Of a DNA stretch of 64,000 nt, positions 37,576 to 50,871 are shown piece by piece; positions within the stretch are counted from its first letter, which is position 1; every line of letters begins with the position of its first letter. The stretch covers positions 46,470,672 to 46,534,671 of the forward strand of contig NC_023759.2 in NCBI RefSeq assembly GCF_000499845.2. The letters are read 5' to 3'. Position numbers and translations under genes: made by a program. Source of the DNA: Phaseolus vulgaris (Eukaryota > Streptophyta > Magnoliopsida > Fabales > Fabaceae). Under the pieces are notes generated by a model that was given only the letters and a program-made list of their open reading frames with translations, was not told the DNA's origin and did not search any database.

Positions 37576-40500
37576 ACAAGTCAAAATTTGTAAGTTGCAG
37601 TAAAAATTTGCCCTGGCCTTTTTAGATTTTTATACCATCAACCTTGCGTCTCCATCTATGTTCTGTATGAATCAAAGCATTGACAAAAGAGAATGAAAAT
37701 AATAATAATAATAATAAAAAAGTAAGAATTATATCATTTTTTAATATTATTTTTTACAAAATTATATATATTTTAAATTCTATTTTTTAATTAATTATTC
37801 ATAAAAGTAATAATAAAATAAAATAAAAATATTTTTTATGTGATCAAAATGTAAATACACATAAGTACATGTATTTTTGCTAATTTTAAACAAAAAAAAT
37901 ATTATTATACTTATTGTTTTATTAAAGTATTAATTCAACAAAATTTGTGGTTTTTAATTGAAAAGTTATTATCGTGTAATAACAAAAAACAGCATTTTAT
38001 CATTCTCATTTAAATTAATCTTAATTATAAATTCATTGTAATTAGAATTGGGATCTTCAAGATAGATCTGATAAAAAGATATAGCTAAAAAATTGATTTA
38101 AAAAAAACAAAAAAAACTGACTAAAAAAAATTGAATTTTTTCAACTAACACATAAATATTCATAAATATGTGTGTTAAATAGTTTTATGGTTTGGTTATG
38201 TTTTATTTATAATACATGTATTTATACTTTAGTAGTGGGAACACATGTACTATTCTCATTCTTATCTTAATAAGTTAAAATTTAATATTTATAAATTTAA
38301 TAAATTTATTTAAACATAATATATGTATTATTATTATTATTTTAGGTTTGTGTCTTATTATTTAAATAAAAACAATATTGGAGGACAACAAATTTCCATA
38401 AAATAGAAAAAAAAGTGAAACTTAATTGTGAGAAGTAGTTGAAATGTGTGCATCATCTTTTATGAGATGGATAGTTTATAACATTATTTTATTATTATTA
38501 TTATTATCACTTTTCTTTTCTGAGAAGCCTTGTTGCTTCATGTGAAGAATATTTCATCTATATCATACTTATATATCTGATTAATGTTTTCATCTTAATA
38601 TATCAAATGATATTTTCTTACAAACTACAACCATTACAAATAATTAAACAATTTATTATTATTATTTGAAAATCCTAATATAAAAAAGAAACATCACATT
38701 ATGTTGGTGAACCATTCTAACTTTTACCAAGAAAGATAACCTATTTTTAATTTTCTTGGAACCTACGTGCTAGTAACTCTAATTCACGTACTTTTAGAAG
38801 TCTTTTCACCAACCAATAACACAACACGAGAAAAGACACACCACCCACAAAAGAAAACAATACAAAAGAAAGATAAATATAAAATAAAATTTCTCTTCAA
38901 TTCAACACATTATTTTAGTTTCAACACATAGATCGTTTCGAATACTTTGTTATTTAAGAAAAAATCGACACATATTAATTTTAAAAAGTATATTTACTTT
39001 TGACATTATAATATAGCTGAGTATCACATCATAATTTATGAATGGATATATGACAACAACATTCATTAATCTTATTAAAATTTAAACAGACATTAACAAA
39101 GATATACTTATATGATACCATCCATAATTATTTTTTATTATAGTAAAAGCAAAATTGAACTGTTATAAAAAAAGTTATATTTGATCCTTTCACATCTAAT
39201 GAGACTTATGAGAGAAGAAACATGAAGAAGTACAGTGAAATGTTAAACTGTCATTGGTTGGCCCAAAAAGCACAAAACAGGTTCTCTAAATTTTGGATTA
39301 AAATTCCTATTGACCACCAATTGTGGTTTGGTTTTGATAGTGAAGAAGTTTGAGTTGGGTCAAAAAGAGAGGGAGGTTCAGCTCACCCATGAGTCATGAT
39401 GACTACGTAATCACAATATTGTCATGCAGATTCCATTCACTTCCATCATATATCACTTCTCCTTTTTACTTGTTTCTGTTCACCAACCTTTTCTTCTAAG
39501 AATATCACCTATTATATTTTATTTCAACTTTCCTTATATGTGGATACTTTTGAGAATTCAAAAGAAGGGATCAATTCTTATTATTATTATTAAAAAATTA
39601 ACTTAAATTTAAGTTGATTTCTTATAAATCTAATTTAATCTTATGAAATTTCATTTATTTATATATTAAATATATTCTCTTTATTAATCAATTTAGACTT
39701 TTTAACTATTATTATATATCCTCTCTAAAATGTGTGCAAGTATGAAAGTTAATAATATTATTAATTTATTATACCACTTAACTCCATTACCCTTTCTATT
39801 CAATTATCTCTTTTTTATTTAAAAAATTTTAATTTTGTCATTTGCAAAAATTATCACTTGCATCTATTAGTTTTATATATATTTCATTTAAGAAAGGGAA
39901 GACAAAAGAGAGAGAAAAAAAGAGAAAAGAAAATAATATATTTTATTAATAAAAATTAGTTGAATATTTACATTATTCAGTACTCTACTTATGTAATACA
40001 TAAAAGATAAAAAAAAAACCATATACTGATAAAATAATTAATAAAACAGTTATAATTGCAAAGTGGATAACAATCTAAAATATTTTATAAATCATGTTTA
40101 TCATCTGATATCACCTTATTATCCTTAACTTAAGGAATAGCAATCACATATTTTACAGCTTTAAAATTAAAAAGAGAAAATTAATCCTGTAATTACATGT
40201 ATTCCACGATTAAGAGGATTCTGTTTTTAAATACTCCAATACTAAAATCTGTTGATCAAAATTTAGATGCAAAAAGATAACAAAACAATTATTTTATATT
40301 GGTTAATCTGGTATATTTTTTATTTCATGTTGTCATTACAAATAAATTATTTTTGTGTATGTTATCATTAAAGATGAGTTGATTATTTAGACCTTATTAT
40401 TAGAGATAAGGTAGTTGTTTGTATTTTATTATTATAGATAAGATTGTCTTTGATTAGGTTCGGTCTCTAATGGAAAGGAACAAATAACAATGTTGTCTAA

Positions 40501-42600
40501 AATAGAAAAGTTTTATATTTATATCTTATCATTTTGGCAAGTATGGTGTTTTAGCTTAACATTATAGATTAAGATTGAAATTCGACATAGTGTTACCTAA
40601 AAGAATTTAATCTCAAATCTTGTGATATATTATGTTCCTGTATTCATATCAGCAAATACTCGATGCTCTAATAATAATAATAATAATGTTATAATATTAT
40701 AATTATGCAATATAAGTATTTGTAAGTCTTCATTACAATTAAAAGTTAAATTTAATAATAAAAATGTCATAATTTAATATTAATATATATTGTTGAAAAG
40801 AAGATTGGTCATATAAGGAAACACGTGTGATAACAGGGGAGTTTTAACTTATTTTTTATATTTTAAAATTAAATTCATCCTCTTTCTTTACTACCAACAA
40901 TAAATTATTTTTATTAAATAATGATAAAAAAAATTAAATTATAATTCCTCCCTCTCTTGGCATGATTTGTGATAAATTAGCTCATTAAATAATATTTTAA
41001 AATATAATATAATTATACATACTTTCATATAATATTGCATAATTTGAAAAAATATTAAATTTATAATTTTATGCAGTTATATATATTATGATTTAAGTAA
41101 AATAGTATTTAACTTTACCAGAGATAAATTTTCGTTAAAAAATATTTGACGAACATAAAGTTGTATATTAATTACTATTTAAAAATATATTGTTATTTTT
41201 AAGTAATTATGGATTTGGTATAAGATTATTTATTGTGAAAAAAATTACTAACAATCTCAACATAACTTTTTCATATGTTTAATATCATTAGCACCATCAT
41301 TATTACTTTTACAATTTTCATAAACTGTTATTATATTTTTATAAAAAATAATAATTTATTAAAATACTTATAACTTATTTTTTGTATATTAATTTTGATA
41401 TTATCATTTAGAAATAGTATAATATGGTTAATTTCTAATATATCACAAAGAGCAATTTTATCTTCAAACACAAAAATAATTAAATATACTTTATATTTTA
41501 GATTTATTGATTAAAATATTTAAAACTACATATAATACAAAAGACGTTACTTTTTTTTACTTTTTTATATTAAAAACTAATATAATATCATGTCCATAAT
41601 ATATTGACTATATATGGCTACTCATCATTCTTGAAGGAAAATAAGAAATACATATAATTATAAGATAAATATTATATGTAATTGTTTTCTTTAAATAATA
41701 ATATTGAAGAAATTAATTATTGTTTCAATAAAATAATATAAAAGTAATTATTCATGATATATTAAAAATAAAAATATATATGTAATTACTTTAATTTGAT
41801 AGAAAAAATTAAATACATTACCTAACTGAATTATAAATAAAAAATGATTTAATAATCTAATTTGTTTACCATATTAGTTAGTTTAAATGATATTTTTATT
41901 CATTGACGTTAAATCAACTACTATTAGCGATAAGATTATAAATTTTGAAAAGTATAAATATTAAATTTAAATAAATTATTTATATATTATCATTAACAAA
42001 AACGAATATTACCTTTATAGATATAATATTATAGATAAGTCTGTTAATTAGTTTGAAAAAACATAGTATAGTTTAGTAGATTTTTTTTTATCATGAGTTT
42101 ATTCATTGACCGGTTCCTATTTTATCTTCTATCATAAAAATAATATCACAACAAATTTAAAAAATAACCATTATATTTATTAACATTTCGTTAATTATTT
42201 TTTATAATTAAGAGATGGAGAATAATAAAGTACAAGGTAACAATAATTGTTTATTATTCTATATTAAGTTTATATCTAAATGATGATATCAATCATCTAA
42301 TCAATATAACTTGAATGGTACAAATTTTAGAATATACAAAATATTTCTAATATATATTCAATAGGTTATCAAACTAATTTGTTATAATTAAGTCTTTCTT
42401 TAAATTTAAAGAAATAAAACACAATCTTTTTATAAAAGTTGTTAACAGATATAATCTTGATTGGATTTTCATCCAATCAAATAAAGATAGATGAAAATAT
42501 TTATTTGGATATAATACTTTTATAAATGAATCGAATCCATCAATCAAAAGATTATCAGTTGATAGATTTAATTTGATTTTCATGAAAGATTTATTTTGTG
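37165..42600. other. 5.4-kb AT-rich intergenic spacer
   Basis: No gene or clear mobile element is seen. It contains an AT run at 37532-37569 and several ATT/AAT trinucleotide runs (for example 37700-37720 and 38320-38345). 39240-39420 is less AT-rich (GGTTGGCCCAAAAAGCAC, GGGTCAAAAAGAGAGGGAGG) and could be a remnant of something, but no frame is recognisable. Confidence 0.5.
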
Positions 42601-42602
42601 CA

Positions 42603-42611
42603 CTATATAAG
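42603..42611 (+). promoter_or_regulatory. TATA box of LEA_3 gene 1
   Basis: CTATATAAGACCCAC, about 140 bp before the ATG. The second LEA gene has the similar CTTATATAATGACCCAC at the same kind of distance, so the core promoters are related. Confidence 0.7.
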
Positions 42612-42748
42612 ACCCACTCCTCCTCTTCACCTTGCTACAGAACTCAGATAGAGCTTATAAAGATTTGTTCCTCTGTTGCGATAGAGTGTGCGAGATTTGC
42701 ATTCACATTGAAGAGTTGATTTCCACTGACTATTTTCAATCACAATCC

Positions 42749-43186
42749 ATGGCTTCATCTTTCACCACTATTAAACCTTTCTCTTCTTTTGCCATGCTCC
42801 ATTTTTCCCACTGCCTCACCATTAGGTACTCTACTTGTGTTTCGTATCATTTCATTCGTTTTTTTTTCTTAGGTTTCGAAAAAATTAGAGTTTTTGTTGG
42901 AATGAAGGTTATAGTTTGAAACAATGATCCATTTTTAGATTTGATCTAACTTTGATTTTGATGAAACAGACGTGGTTATGGTGCGGCTTCAAAAGGAGTA
43001 GATTTGATAAAGAGGGAAATGGGAGGAAAATCAGAGGAAAAGAAGGTGTGTGATGAGAAAGTTTGCAATTGGTGGATGCCAGATTCTGTTACTGGCTACT
43101 ACAAACCCAGTAATATCAATGAGATTGACCCTGCTGAATTGCGTGCTAAGCTTCTACCCCGAAAATTCAAGAACCCATCTTCTTAG
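42749..43186 (+). CDS. LEA_3 (LEA5/SAG21-type) protein, copy 1
   Basis: Late embryogenesis abundant group 3 protein (Pfam LEA_3). Family members such as Arabidopsis SAG21 are short, hydrophilic, stress-induced and reported in mitochondria. Exons 42749-42825 and 42970-43186 encode 97 residues. The N-terminus (MASSFTTIKPFSSF..) is Ser/Thr/Phe-rich and lacks acidic residues, like a mitochondrial presequence. The phase-2 intron falls before RGYG. The conserved C-terminal signature reads WWMPDSVTGYYKPSNINEID followed by PAELRAKLL. This copy has an unusual Cys-containing stretch (KVCDEKVCNWWMP) where copy 2 has SPYKVSWVP. It is intact. Together with copy 2 it forms a tandem pair 1.9 kb apart. Confidence 0.9.
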
Positions 43187-45030
43187 TCACAAAATATTGT
43201 ATATTTTCTTTTTTTTCACCTCAATTTTCACATCCATCATATGTTTTCCCTACTTTTAGAAATTTTGTAATCATAGTCAATATTATTCTGATATTTGATA
43301 TCAAGTTTATTGTGATAATATTATTAGAGATTAATCATCGTATTCAATTATCGCTAGTTTTGGAGATCACGAAGATTGTTATTATTTTTGTTAGATTTTC
43401 TTTCTTTATTTTTGTGAAATAGAAATAGATAACTTACTTCAACGTAAGACACGTGCCCCTTTATTCTAATTAATCCGTTACTATAAACATACTTGTATCC
43501 CTATAAATAGGGAGACTTTTATTCCGTTAAATCCTTACTCATTTTTCAAAATGACAGTTGAACTTTTTTCCCTTAGATTAATTAGAACGTCATCCAGAAA
43601 AAAGTTCTTATAAAATTATATTCCTTTGTCACATAATTTTTTTAACTTGAATATATTTTTAATTTATGTAAAGTTAACAGCTTTTGATTTCAGTCTTTAC
43701 ATTTTTTTATATAAAAATTAAAATAATTATTTGTACTTTATATAAAAATATGTGGATTTCTATTTTATTTCTTAGATTTTATTATTTTTAATTCCTAAAT
43801 TTAATGTTAATATAGATAAATAACATTTATGTTATAAATTCTAAAAGATCTATTTAGATATCATACATTATATCACAACACTAATATACTATTTTACCTT
43901 TTATTTAATATCGTTTAAATAATGATACATGCTACAGAAGATCAGAAATAATAATCTTCAATTTCGAAAGGACTAAAGTTGAAGAAATAATTTGTACGTA
44001 AAACTAAAATAAAACTCACTTATTTTATTTTATGACAACATGTTTAAACCCGGTTTTTATAATTCCTGTTCTAAACGTTGGAAAAATTATTTTATATTCT
44101 TTGTTAACTTCTTTTAATTGTTGAAAAATATCACCATGTCTTATGGTGTAAAATACTAGAAGTGATGATACGTAATTTGAATTTAAGTGAAAAAAAACAT
44201 CACTTATTGTCTTCAGTTAAAATCTTTATACTTTAAAAGATTACAAAAATATTTATCTTTCCCAATGCTGAAGGTACAAGTGATATTTTAAGACGTGTTT
44301 AACAAACACATAATTAATATTACTTTTTAGAAAATAAATTAATGTAATTTTGTTGAAAATGTAATGAAATACTAACATACAATAAATGTGAGGTATTAAA
44401 TTTAATAAACAATTATTTCACTGCGCAGTTTTCAATTTAACATGTATTATTGTATATATAAACAAAAATTGTAGTGGCAACATTTATGCTTATACTGTGT
44501 TCCGATGAAAACAAATTTGGAAAGTAATTTATTTCAAATATAAATTTGAAATTTATTGTTATTAAATATGATATTTGGATATGGAATTTTAAAAATTGGT
44601 TTTTATGAATTTTCAATAAAGCAACTTAATTACTTAAAATTTTAAATTTATTTAAGAATAAAATTTTGAAAAATTTCACATAATATTTTTAACTACGTCT
44701 TCATTCGAATATTATCAAGTTATTTTCCAGAAATTGGTTACCTTAACTCCTCAATCTATTAAATAAATATTAAATAATTACATTTAATATTAAATAAATA
44801 TTAAATGTGATAAAAAAAATGGTTGAATTTTGAAGAGCTTAACAAAAATAAAATTTACAATAATAGCATTGATTCCTCCACTTGTCAAATCTTTGGAAAG
44901 CGTTTTCTAACAACCATCTTAGTTTGAATGTGTATTCGATGTGGGACCTTTCCTTAGACTTGATTATGCGAATATGAATTATTATTTTCATTTGTGATTG
45001 AAATTTCTTGACTGGCCCACACTCTCTGCC
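43187..45030. other. Spacer between the two LEA_3 genes
   Basis: AT-rich. It contains a G-box/ABRE-like GACACGTGCC at 43448-43457 just downstream of copy 1 and about 1.7 kb upstream of copy 2. No gene is seen. Confidence 0.5.
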
Positions 45031-45031
45031 T

Positions 45032-45038
45032 TATATAA
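45032..45038 (+). promoter_or_regulatory. TATA box of LEA_3 gene 2
   Basis: TATATAA in CTTATATAATGACCCACC, about 90 bp before the ATG. It is preceded by GGCCCACAC at 45014-45022. Confidence 0.65.
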
Positions 45039-45123
45039 TGACCCACCACCCCTGCTTCTTCTTCACAACTCAAATTACAAACTCAGAGAAGAACTCATCG
45101 CTGATACTCTGTTTCAATCACCA

Positions 45124-45537
45124 ATGGCTCCTTCTTTCACCAGCGCCAAAACTTTCTCTTCTTTCTTCCTCCATGGATTCTCCAACTCTCTCACTAGGTA
45201 TAACCTAATTCTTTCCCAATCTTTAATCTCATCTTTGCTTTTACGATCATTATTATTTGGAATTGTTGGGTAGTGAGTTAGTGTATGGTTTTGAAACAGA
45301 CGTGGGTACGCTGTGGCATCACAGAACCCAGCAAAGGGAGGAGTGGTTTCCTTAAGCAATAAGATTGCACCAACGTCAGGGGAAGACAAAGGCGTGTCTC
45401 CGTACAAGGTTTCCTGGGTTCCAGATCCTGTCTCTGGCTACTACAAACCAGAGAACATTAACGAGGTTGATGTCGCTGAATTGCGCGCCACACTTTTGGC
45501 CAAAAGTTTCCACAACTCATCTCAACCAAATAATTAA
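45124..45537 (+). CDS. LEA_3 (LEA5/SAG21-type) protein, copy 2
   Basis: Tandem paralogue of the gene at 42749. Exons 45124-45197 and 45300-45537 encode 103 residues. The presequence-like N-terminus (MAPSFTSAKTFSSFFLHGFS) and the intron position and phase match copy 1. The C-terminal signature is closer to the family norm: VSWVPDPVSGYYKPENINEV followed by DVAELRATLL. The middle is longer than in copy 1 and rich in Ser, Lys and Gly. A mitochondrial location and stress induction are inferred from the family. It is intact. Confidence 0.92.
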
Positions 45538-48500
45538 TTAACTAATTAATAAAAAATTGGGATTAAAGATTTAAACTGTCTAGATTAATCAGCGTTTGAT
45601 GGCTTAACGGAACCTTGAGTGGTCAATTAATCTTACTAGGTTTGGAATATTGATGATGCTGATATGCTCTGTTCTCTCTTTGCGAAGAGAAGACCTTGAT
45701 TCGCTTATGTGTCTTTTTCTTTCTTTTTTTTCGTTGCATATGATGAATTTGCTTTAGTTTTGGAATAGAACGAGAACTAGTGATGTATTCTGATCTATTG
45801 GTTATATAAAGTTTTACATTTTTTAAATTGTTTTCAGTGTGATGAATTTCTTCTTCAGCGTTTCACTAAAAGTATTACTTTTGTATTCAATTAAAGTTAT
45901 AACAAATCAAACATGGTGTTACTGATAGCAAACTTTCTTCGTTTCTCCCCTTCAAATAAAACAAAATAATTGAACAAATCTTTTGTAAAGAAGTGTTTTG
46001 ATGAGAGGTATCAAGTTATATTTTAATGTTTCACTTGCTTTCATATTTAATCTTACCGAGTAATTTTTGTAACTTTTTAGTCACACTTTGATGCTGTAAT
46101 AATACATAAAGTTTTAAAAGTTAAATAAATTCATGACTTTTATTTTGAAGATTTCATTTTTGTTCTGAACGAACTTGGCGAGAAAAGCTCAGCCCAAAAT
46201 TAATTAGCTAAAATAAACAGAATTCGGGACTAATACAAGATTCTAAAAAATCAGTGACATTTTAAGTTTTTTTATAGGAATCAGTAAACAAAATATAATT
46301 TCAAAAGTTAAACTAGGCATTGACTGGGTAATTTTTATATACATGTCAGTGGACAAATTGAAACGGGTTCTGTGAAACATATATCACAAACATGGTATTC
46401 CGTTTCACAATTAATGTAACATCATATTGCTTTGTTTTGTTTCATTTATTTGTAATATAAAACACGCTATCATGACATGATTGAAGCAATTGATTTGACA
46501 GAAACATGATATAACATGTGATGGTTTTAATGATAAAGAGGTAAAGTGAGAAATGAAGAGGAGTTCAAAGGCAAATGGGAAGCGTGTATGACAAGTAAGT
46601 TTTAGATGAAGAGAAAAGGGTCGTTTTCAATTTGTTGTAGATTCTGGCTTGGACGATAGCACAAATCAATGAAAGAAATAGAATTCATTTTTGAATTCAG
46701 AAGAGTTATATGCATATGGCAGTGTGAGTGACAGAAAAATTGCAGGGCCATGAGGGGCAGGGTGATGTAGTTTTCTTTACCTGAAGCAGCCAAACATGAA
46801 ACAAATCCATGTGCAATAGTTTAATGGATTCCACTTTCAAACTCATGCATTCATTCATTGCATGTGGAGAAAGCTGCACTTGTTCCCCAAAACTACATCA
46901 CCAATGTCTCAACTTCTACTAACTCCAAATAAGAATGAAAATAAACTACAATATGATAATGTATTAAACCAAGAATGTATCAAACTAACATCATCATGAT
47001 ATGTGTCAGAAGTTAATTACTAGTGATCAGTAATTTTGCTTTTTTCTTTATGTTGGCATGGATCCAATAATGCAAATGTATATGTATAATAATGCATATG
47101 TATATGTATTAAAGAATTCTACTTATTTTTTTATAAGATTAATTTTTTTGTATTTATTTATATATTACACATACATTCCTTATTTAAATTTATGGAAAGG
47201 TTATATATTTATAAGTTATTCAATAGCAATTTAATAAATTTTAAATTAATTTTATAATATTAATTTAAAAATAAAATTTATATTTATTTATGTATTATAA
47301 AATATATTTTTTATAAAAAAATTTATATTAGATATAACAACAATCATATATTATCACATAAAAAAATATTATTAAAATATATATATATATATATATTTAT
47401 AGAAAAATTAGATAAAAATTCATATGTTAATAAACATAGATAGATAAACTACACATTTACAAAAAAAATTCTAAAAGCATAGTGATATATTTATCAATGA
47501 AATTATTGAATCTATGATCATATATATGTTTTTACTTGGTTGGTTGTGAGAATAGAGATGATTTGAATCCAAGCATCGTGTGCTTATGCTTAAACGTTCT
47601 AACTTTATTTTATGTATATTCCGATGTTGATGGGTACTAGCAATAAAAATATTGTATGCGTATCTAATGTTTCATTAAAATGGCAGACAATTTGGCATTG
47701 GTATGTTATTACAGATCCATCTAACTTGGAGAAATGGAAATGAATGAGGAAGAAGTTGACACCAACCATTCATTTTTCTTTTCACGTAAAAGCTAAAACA
47801 TTTTTCATTTGAACACCTTATGGAGCATGTGGTTTGCACAAGATAGTGGACAAGAGAGTTCAGAATGAGATTCACTATACCTTCATCATAATTGCTGACC
47901 ACTGAAACAAGGACAATACTCTTTTCACACCACTGTTCAAACAATATATCTGCCCTACAATTACTTTTGTAATAAAAAATTATGATAGTAAAATAATAAT
48001 ATTTTTAGATGTAAATGGAATGTAATTTATATTTTTGGAAAAATTTATAGGTATCAAAGTATCGGTGTAACAACCATAGAAAACAAAAGGAAATAGCGTC
48101 CCCAATGTTCATTTTTTTTTTCTTTTTCCTAACTCACTTTCTCTTTCTATTTTTTTTCTCTCTTTTTTTCATCTTTTCTTCCATACTTCGTTTATTTAAA
48201 AATCTTATCACGTACGTCATAGTGTAGTTGAAAATTCGGTATATTTTAACTCAATCAAATTTTCAATTAGAGTAAGTTCATTTTTATTCTAAAGATATTT
48301 TATTGGAGTCATTTAAAAAATTAATCTTTTCAACTTATTCTATTATATACTGAATTTTTATTCCATTTGGATAACTTACATTAGGTCCTTGTATTTTAAA
48401 ACTTATCCAGGTTGCTTAGAAAGCAAACAATTAAGGTAAGAGAAACTAACTTTAATTTTTAATAGTATTCTAGGATAGAAGATCTGAACATGGAGGGGAC

Positions 48501-49226
48501 ATGGTCCCAAATTTCAATTTATCTGAACATGGACTGATGTTTGTGTATTAAGTATTGATGTCTATGTGGTAACAGAGATCCCTGAGCTTCACTGATGATC
48601 TAAGTCACATAAACTAAGATATTAGGTGGTGAGAAGTTGATGGAAGAGTTTATGCACATCATGACATATGAAATGCACGACTTTGATTGTATTGAACTTA
48701 CGTATACTTTATCCTTTTTGTTGGATTCGATGGTAATATTTGGATAAGATGTTAGTCTCTGGTAGGACTTACTTAATACAGGTCTTTTGGAAGGTGTCAA
48801 TTGTTATTCTCTTTGTTGAATATCCTAGATGTGTAGATCCATGTGAGATCTGTGGTTTTTATGTTGAGATTTGAAAAAGATTGAATAATTGATAAATTGA
48901 TTCATATAATTTGGTTTTTTCTCTTTTGATTTTCACATCTTTTTATTATTTATAACTGGTATTTTTCTTCATAACTTCATTCAAGGGGAGATTATAATGG
49001 TGACTTTTGAAACAAATATTTTATAAAAACTAACAAATCGATAAAAATTTATCCCCTTATCAAAATTACTTGGAGCATGTCCTTATCTTATATATAGTTT
49101 TGTTTTGTTTTTCCTCATTTCCTTGTACCTTTTAAGAATATATACCAAACTCCAAGAAAATCACACTTACGATACAAAGATTACACTTGGATCTCTATAA
49201 ATGTATAAAGATTCTAATATGAGATA
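45538..49226. other. Intergenic region with an imperfect hairpin
   Basis: No gene is seen. It holds an imperfect hairpin at 46761-46902, an AT run at 47380-47396 and a T/C-rich tract at 48105-48185. 48480-48850 is less AT-rich and carries a 66-codon minus-strand frame without recognisable content; it may be a retroelement remnant. The minus-strand open frames at 46602-46793 and 47675-47944 have no recognisable features. Confidence 0.5.
46761..46902. other. Imperfect hairpin (inverted repeat)
   Basis: GGTGATGTAGTTTT at 46761-46774 pairs perfectly with AAAACTACATCACC at 46889-46902. In the same register GCAGC (46786-46790) pairs with GCTGC (46873-46877), with single pairs between. The loop is about 82 nt. 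Pairing between the two blocks is poor, so it does not meet usual plant microRNA criteria. Confidence 0.6.
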
Positions 49227-49234
49227 AATTTTAT
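49227..49234. repeat. 8-bp target site duplication AATTTTAT, left
   Basis: AATTTTAT directly before TAGGGATGGC, repeated at 50138-50145 directly after CCATCCCTA. Confidence 0.9.
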
Positions 49235-50137
49235 TAGGGATGGCAAAGCGGGGCGGGCCGTGCGGGCCGGCCCGCGGCCCGCAGGTAAAAAACGCGGGGC
49301 GGGATGACCTTTTCAACCCGCTAACCCGCATTAGCCCGCCCCGCATTAGCCCGCAACCCGCGTGGGCCAGCTGCGGGGCGGGGCGGGCTGGCTCGCAAAC
49401 TCGCAAGAAAAAAATATTGACACTTAGTAGCAACAGGGCAACCTAAACTAGGTCATGCCAATTAAATTAATTTCAAACACGATAAAGGAGCAAGACACCA
49501 GTTAGAGAAGGAGTAGTAAGCAGAGGGTATTTTAGAAGTTACTCATGACCAAACCATCAATTGAGCCAAAAGTTATCTTATTTTTATTGTATTATTTTTA
49601 TGAAAAATTAATTAATTAATTGTCATTGTTTTAATATATGCAGATGACGGGAATATTATAATTATGAAAAAATGGATGAAGGTTCTACTAAGGTGGCATC
49701 CAATGTTATTGAAATGGAAGAATGTCAATAATGTTTATGTTTAATGTTTTTGAATTAATGTTTATGTTTAATGTTTTGGAATTAGGTATTTTTAATGTTT
49801 TGGAAGTGGAAGAATAGTGATATTTGATATTTATCTTAATGTTTTGATGTTTGACTATATTTGAAAAGGAAGGAAAAAAAATTAGGTTTGATAATAGCAA
49901 ATATATAGGTTTAATTTGACAATTTTTTAATAACAAAATGTAAAAAAATAAATATTTAATTTAAAATAAAAAGAACGCGGGCTGGCCCGCAAACCTGCGG
50001 GCCAGCTCTTATGCGGGGCGGGTTGGGAATTCTAGCCCGCAATAACTTTGCGGGGCGGGCCAACCCGTCCCGCATTTTTGCGGGCCAAGCGCGGGGCGGG
50101 CCAATGCGGGGCGGGCTGACCCGCTTTGCCATCCCTA
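49235..50137. mobile_element. Non-autonomous hAT transposon with GC-rich ends
   Basis: 903 bp with 18-bp perfect terminal inverted repeats TAGGGATGGCAAAGCGGG and an 8-bp target duplication, the hallmark of the hAT superfamily. About 170 bp inside each end is packed with GCGGGC/GCCCGC words, likely transposase-binding subterminal repeats. The core is AT-rich and includes runs of AATGTTTATGTTTAATG at 49725-49860. No transposase frame is present, so it depends on an autonomous partner. Confidence 0.93.
49488..49575 (-). mobile_element. LINE ORF2 fragment inside the hAT element
   Basis: On the minus strand one frame reads VTSKIPSAYYSFSNWCL, matching the end of the LINE fragment at 23525-24515 (FSFSNWCLNPL). 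At DNA level GACACCAGTTAGAGAAGGAG (49495-49514) matches GACACCAGTTAGAAAAGGAG near 23579. Confidence 0.7.
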
Positions 50138-50145
50138 AATTTTAT
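50138..50145. repeat. 8-bp target site duplication AATTTTAT, right
   Basis: Matches 49227-49234 and directly follows the right hAT end. Confidence 0.9.
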
Positions 50146-50871
50146 TGACAAACTAGATAAAAATATATCAAGAAAGGTTTTATAGCATGTGACTCTTCAA
50201 CCTTATAAATGTAATTAAATCTTTTGTCAAACCATAATAGAATCTTGAAATCAAACCCATTTAATAAAACACTCAAGTATTATGTAAATAATAATTATTT
50301 AATTAAAAAATGATAATTTTTTATTTTAAATAAAAGTTTTCATGTTAGGTTTATAAATGTAAAAACAATGAAATATTTCAATCACCACCTATTCAAAACT
50401 GAGAGACGATATCTGGAACGCTAGCACCATCAAATAATCTTACCATATTTATTAAATGTTTCAATAGAATGCTTTAGTCCAAAAGTGAAATATGATTGAT
50501 TATACAACTTTAATAATCAATTAAACAATTCATATTCAATAATTTGGTCAAATATTTACTTTTCACGTAAAAAAACATAATAATTGATTATATGGCTTGA
50601 GGGTAATGAACCACTAAAACAATTATATATACTTGTAATTTTCTTTTATTCCCTATATTTATGATCATTATATATAGTTATAATTACCTTTTATTTCTTA
50701 TATTAATGATCAATATTAAAAATTAATATTCAATTTACTATAATGGTTATTAAAAAACTCAATTTGATCTTAACAATTTTTAAAATGTATTTAAGTTGGT
50801 ATTTTGTGTTAATTTTGGACTAACAACATTAAGTGTTTCTGATGTGGTATAGACAACTGTAAACCTGGATT
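50146..50871. other. AT-rich spacer
   Basis: No gene or repeat is recognised. Confidence 0.6.

Noticed and set aside
39240..39606. Possible gene in a less AT-rich patch
   Set aside because: The open frame is short and hydrophobic, with no splice-linked partner exons or known domain.
46780..46890. Similarity of hairpin parts to miR167 (TGAAGCAGCC) and miR395 (TTTTGGGGAAC)
   Set aside because: Matches cover only 10-12 bases, the opposite arms do not match the expected star strands, and pairing across the would-be duplex is poor.
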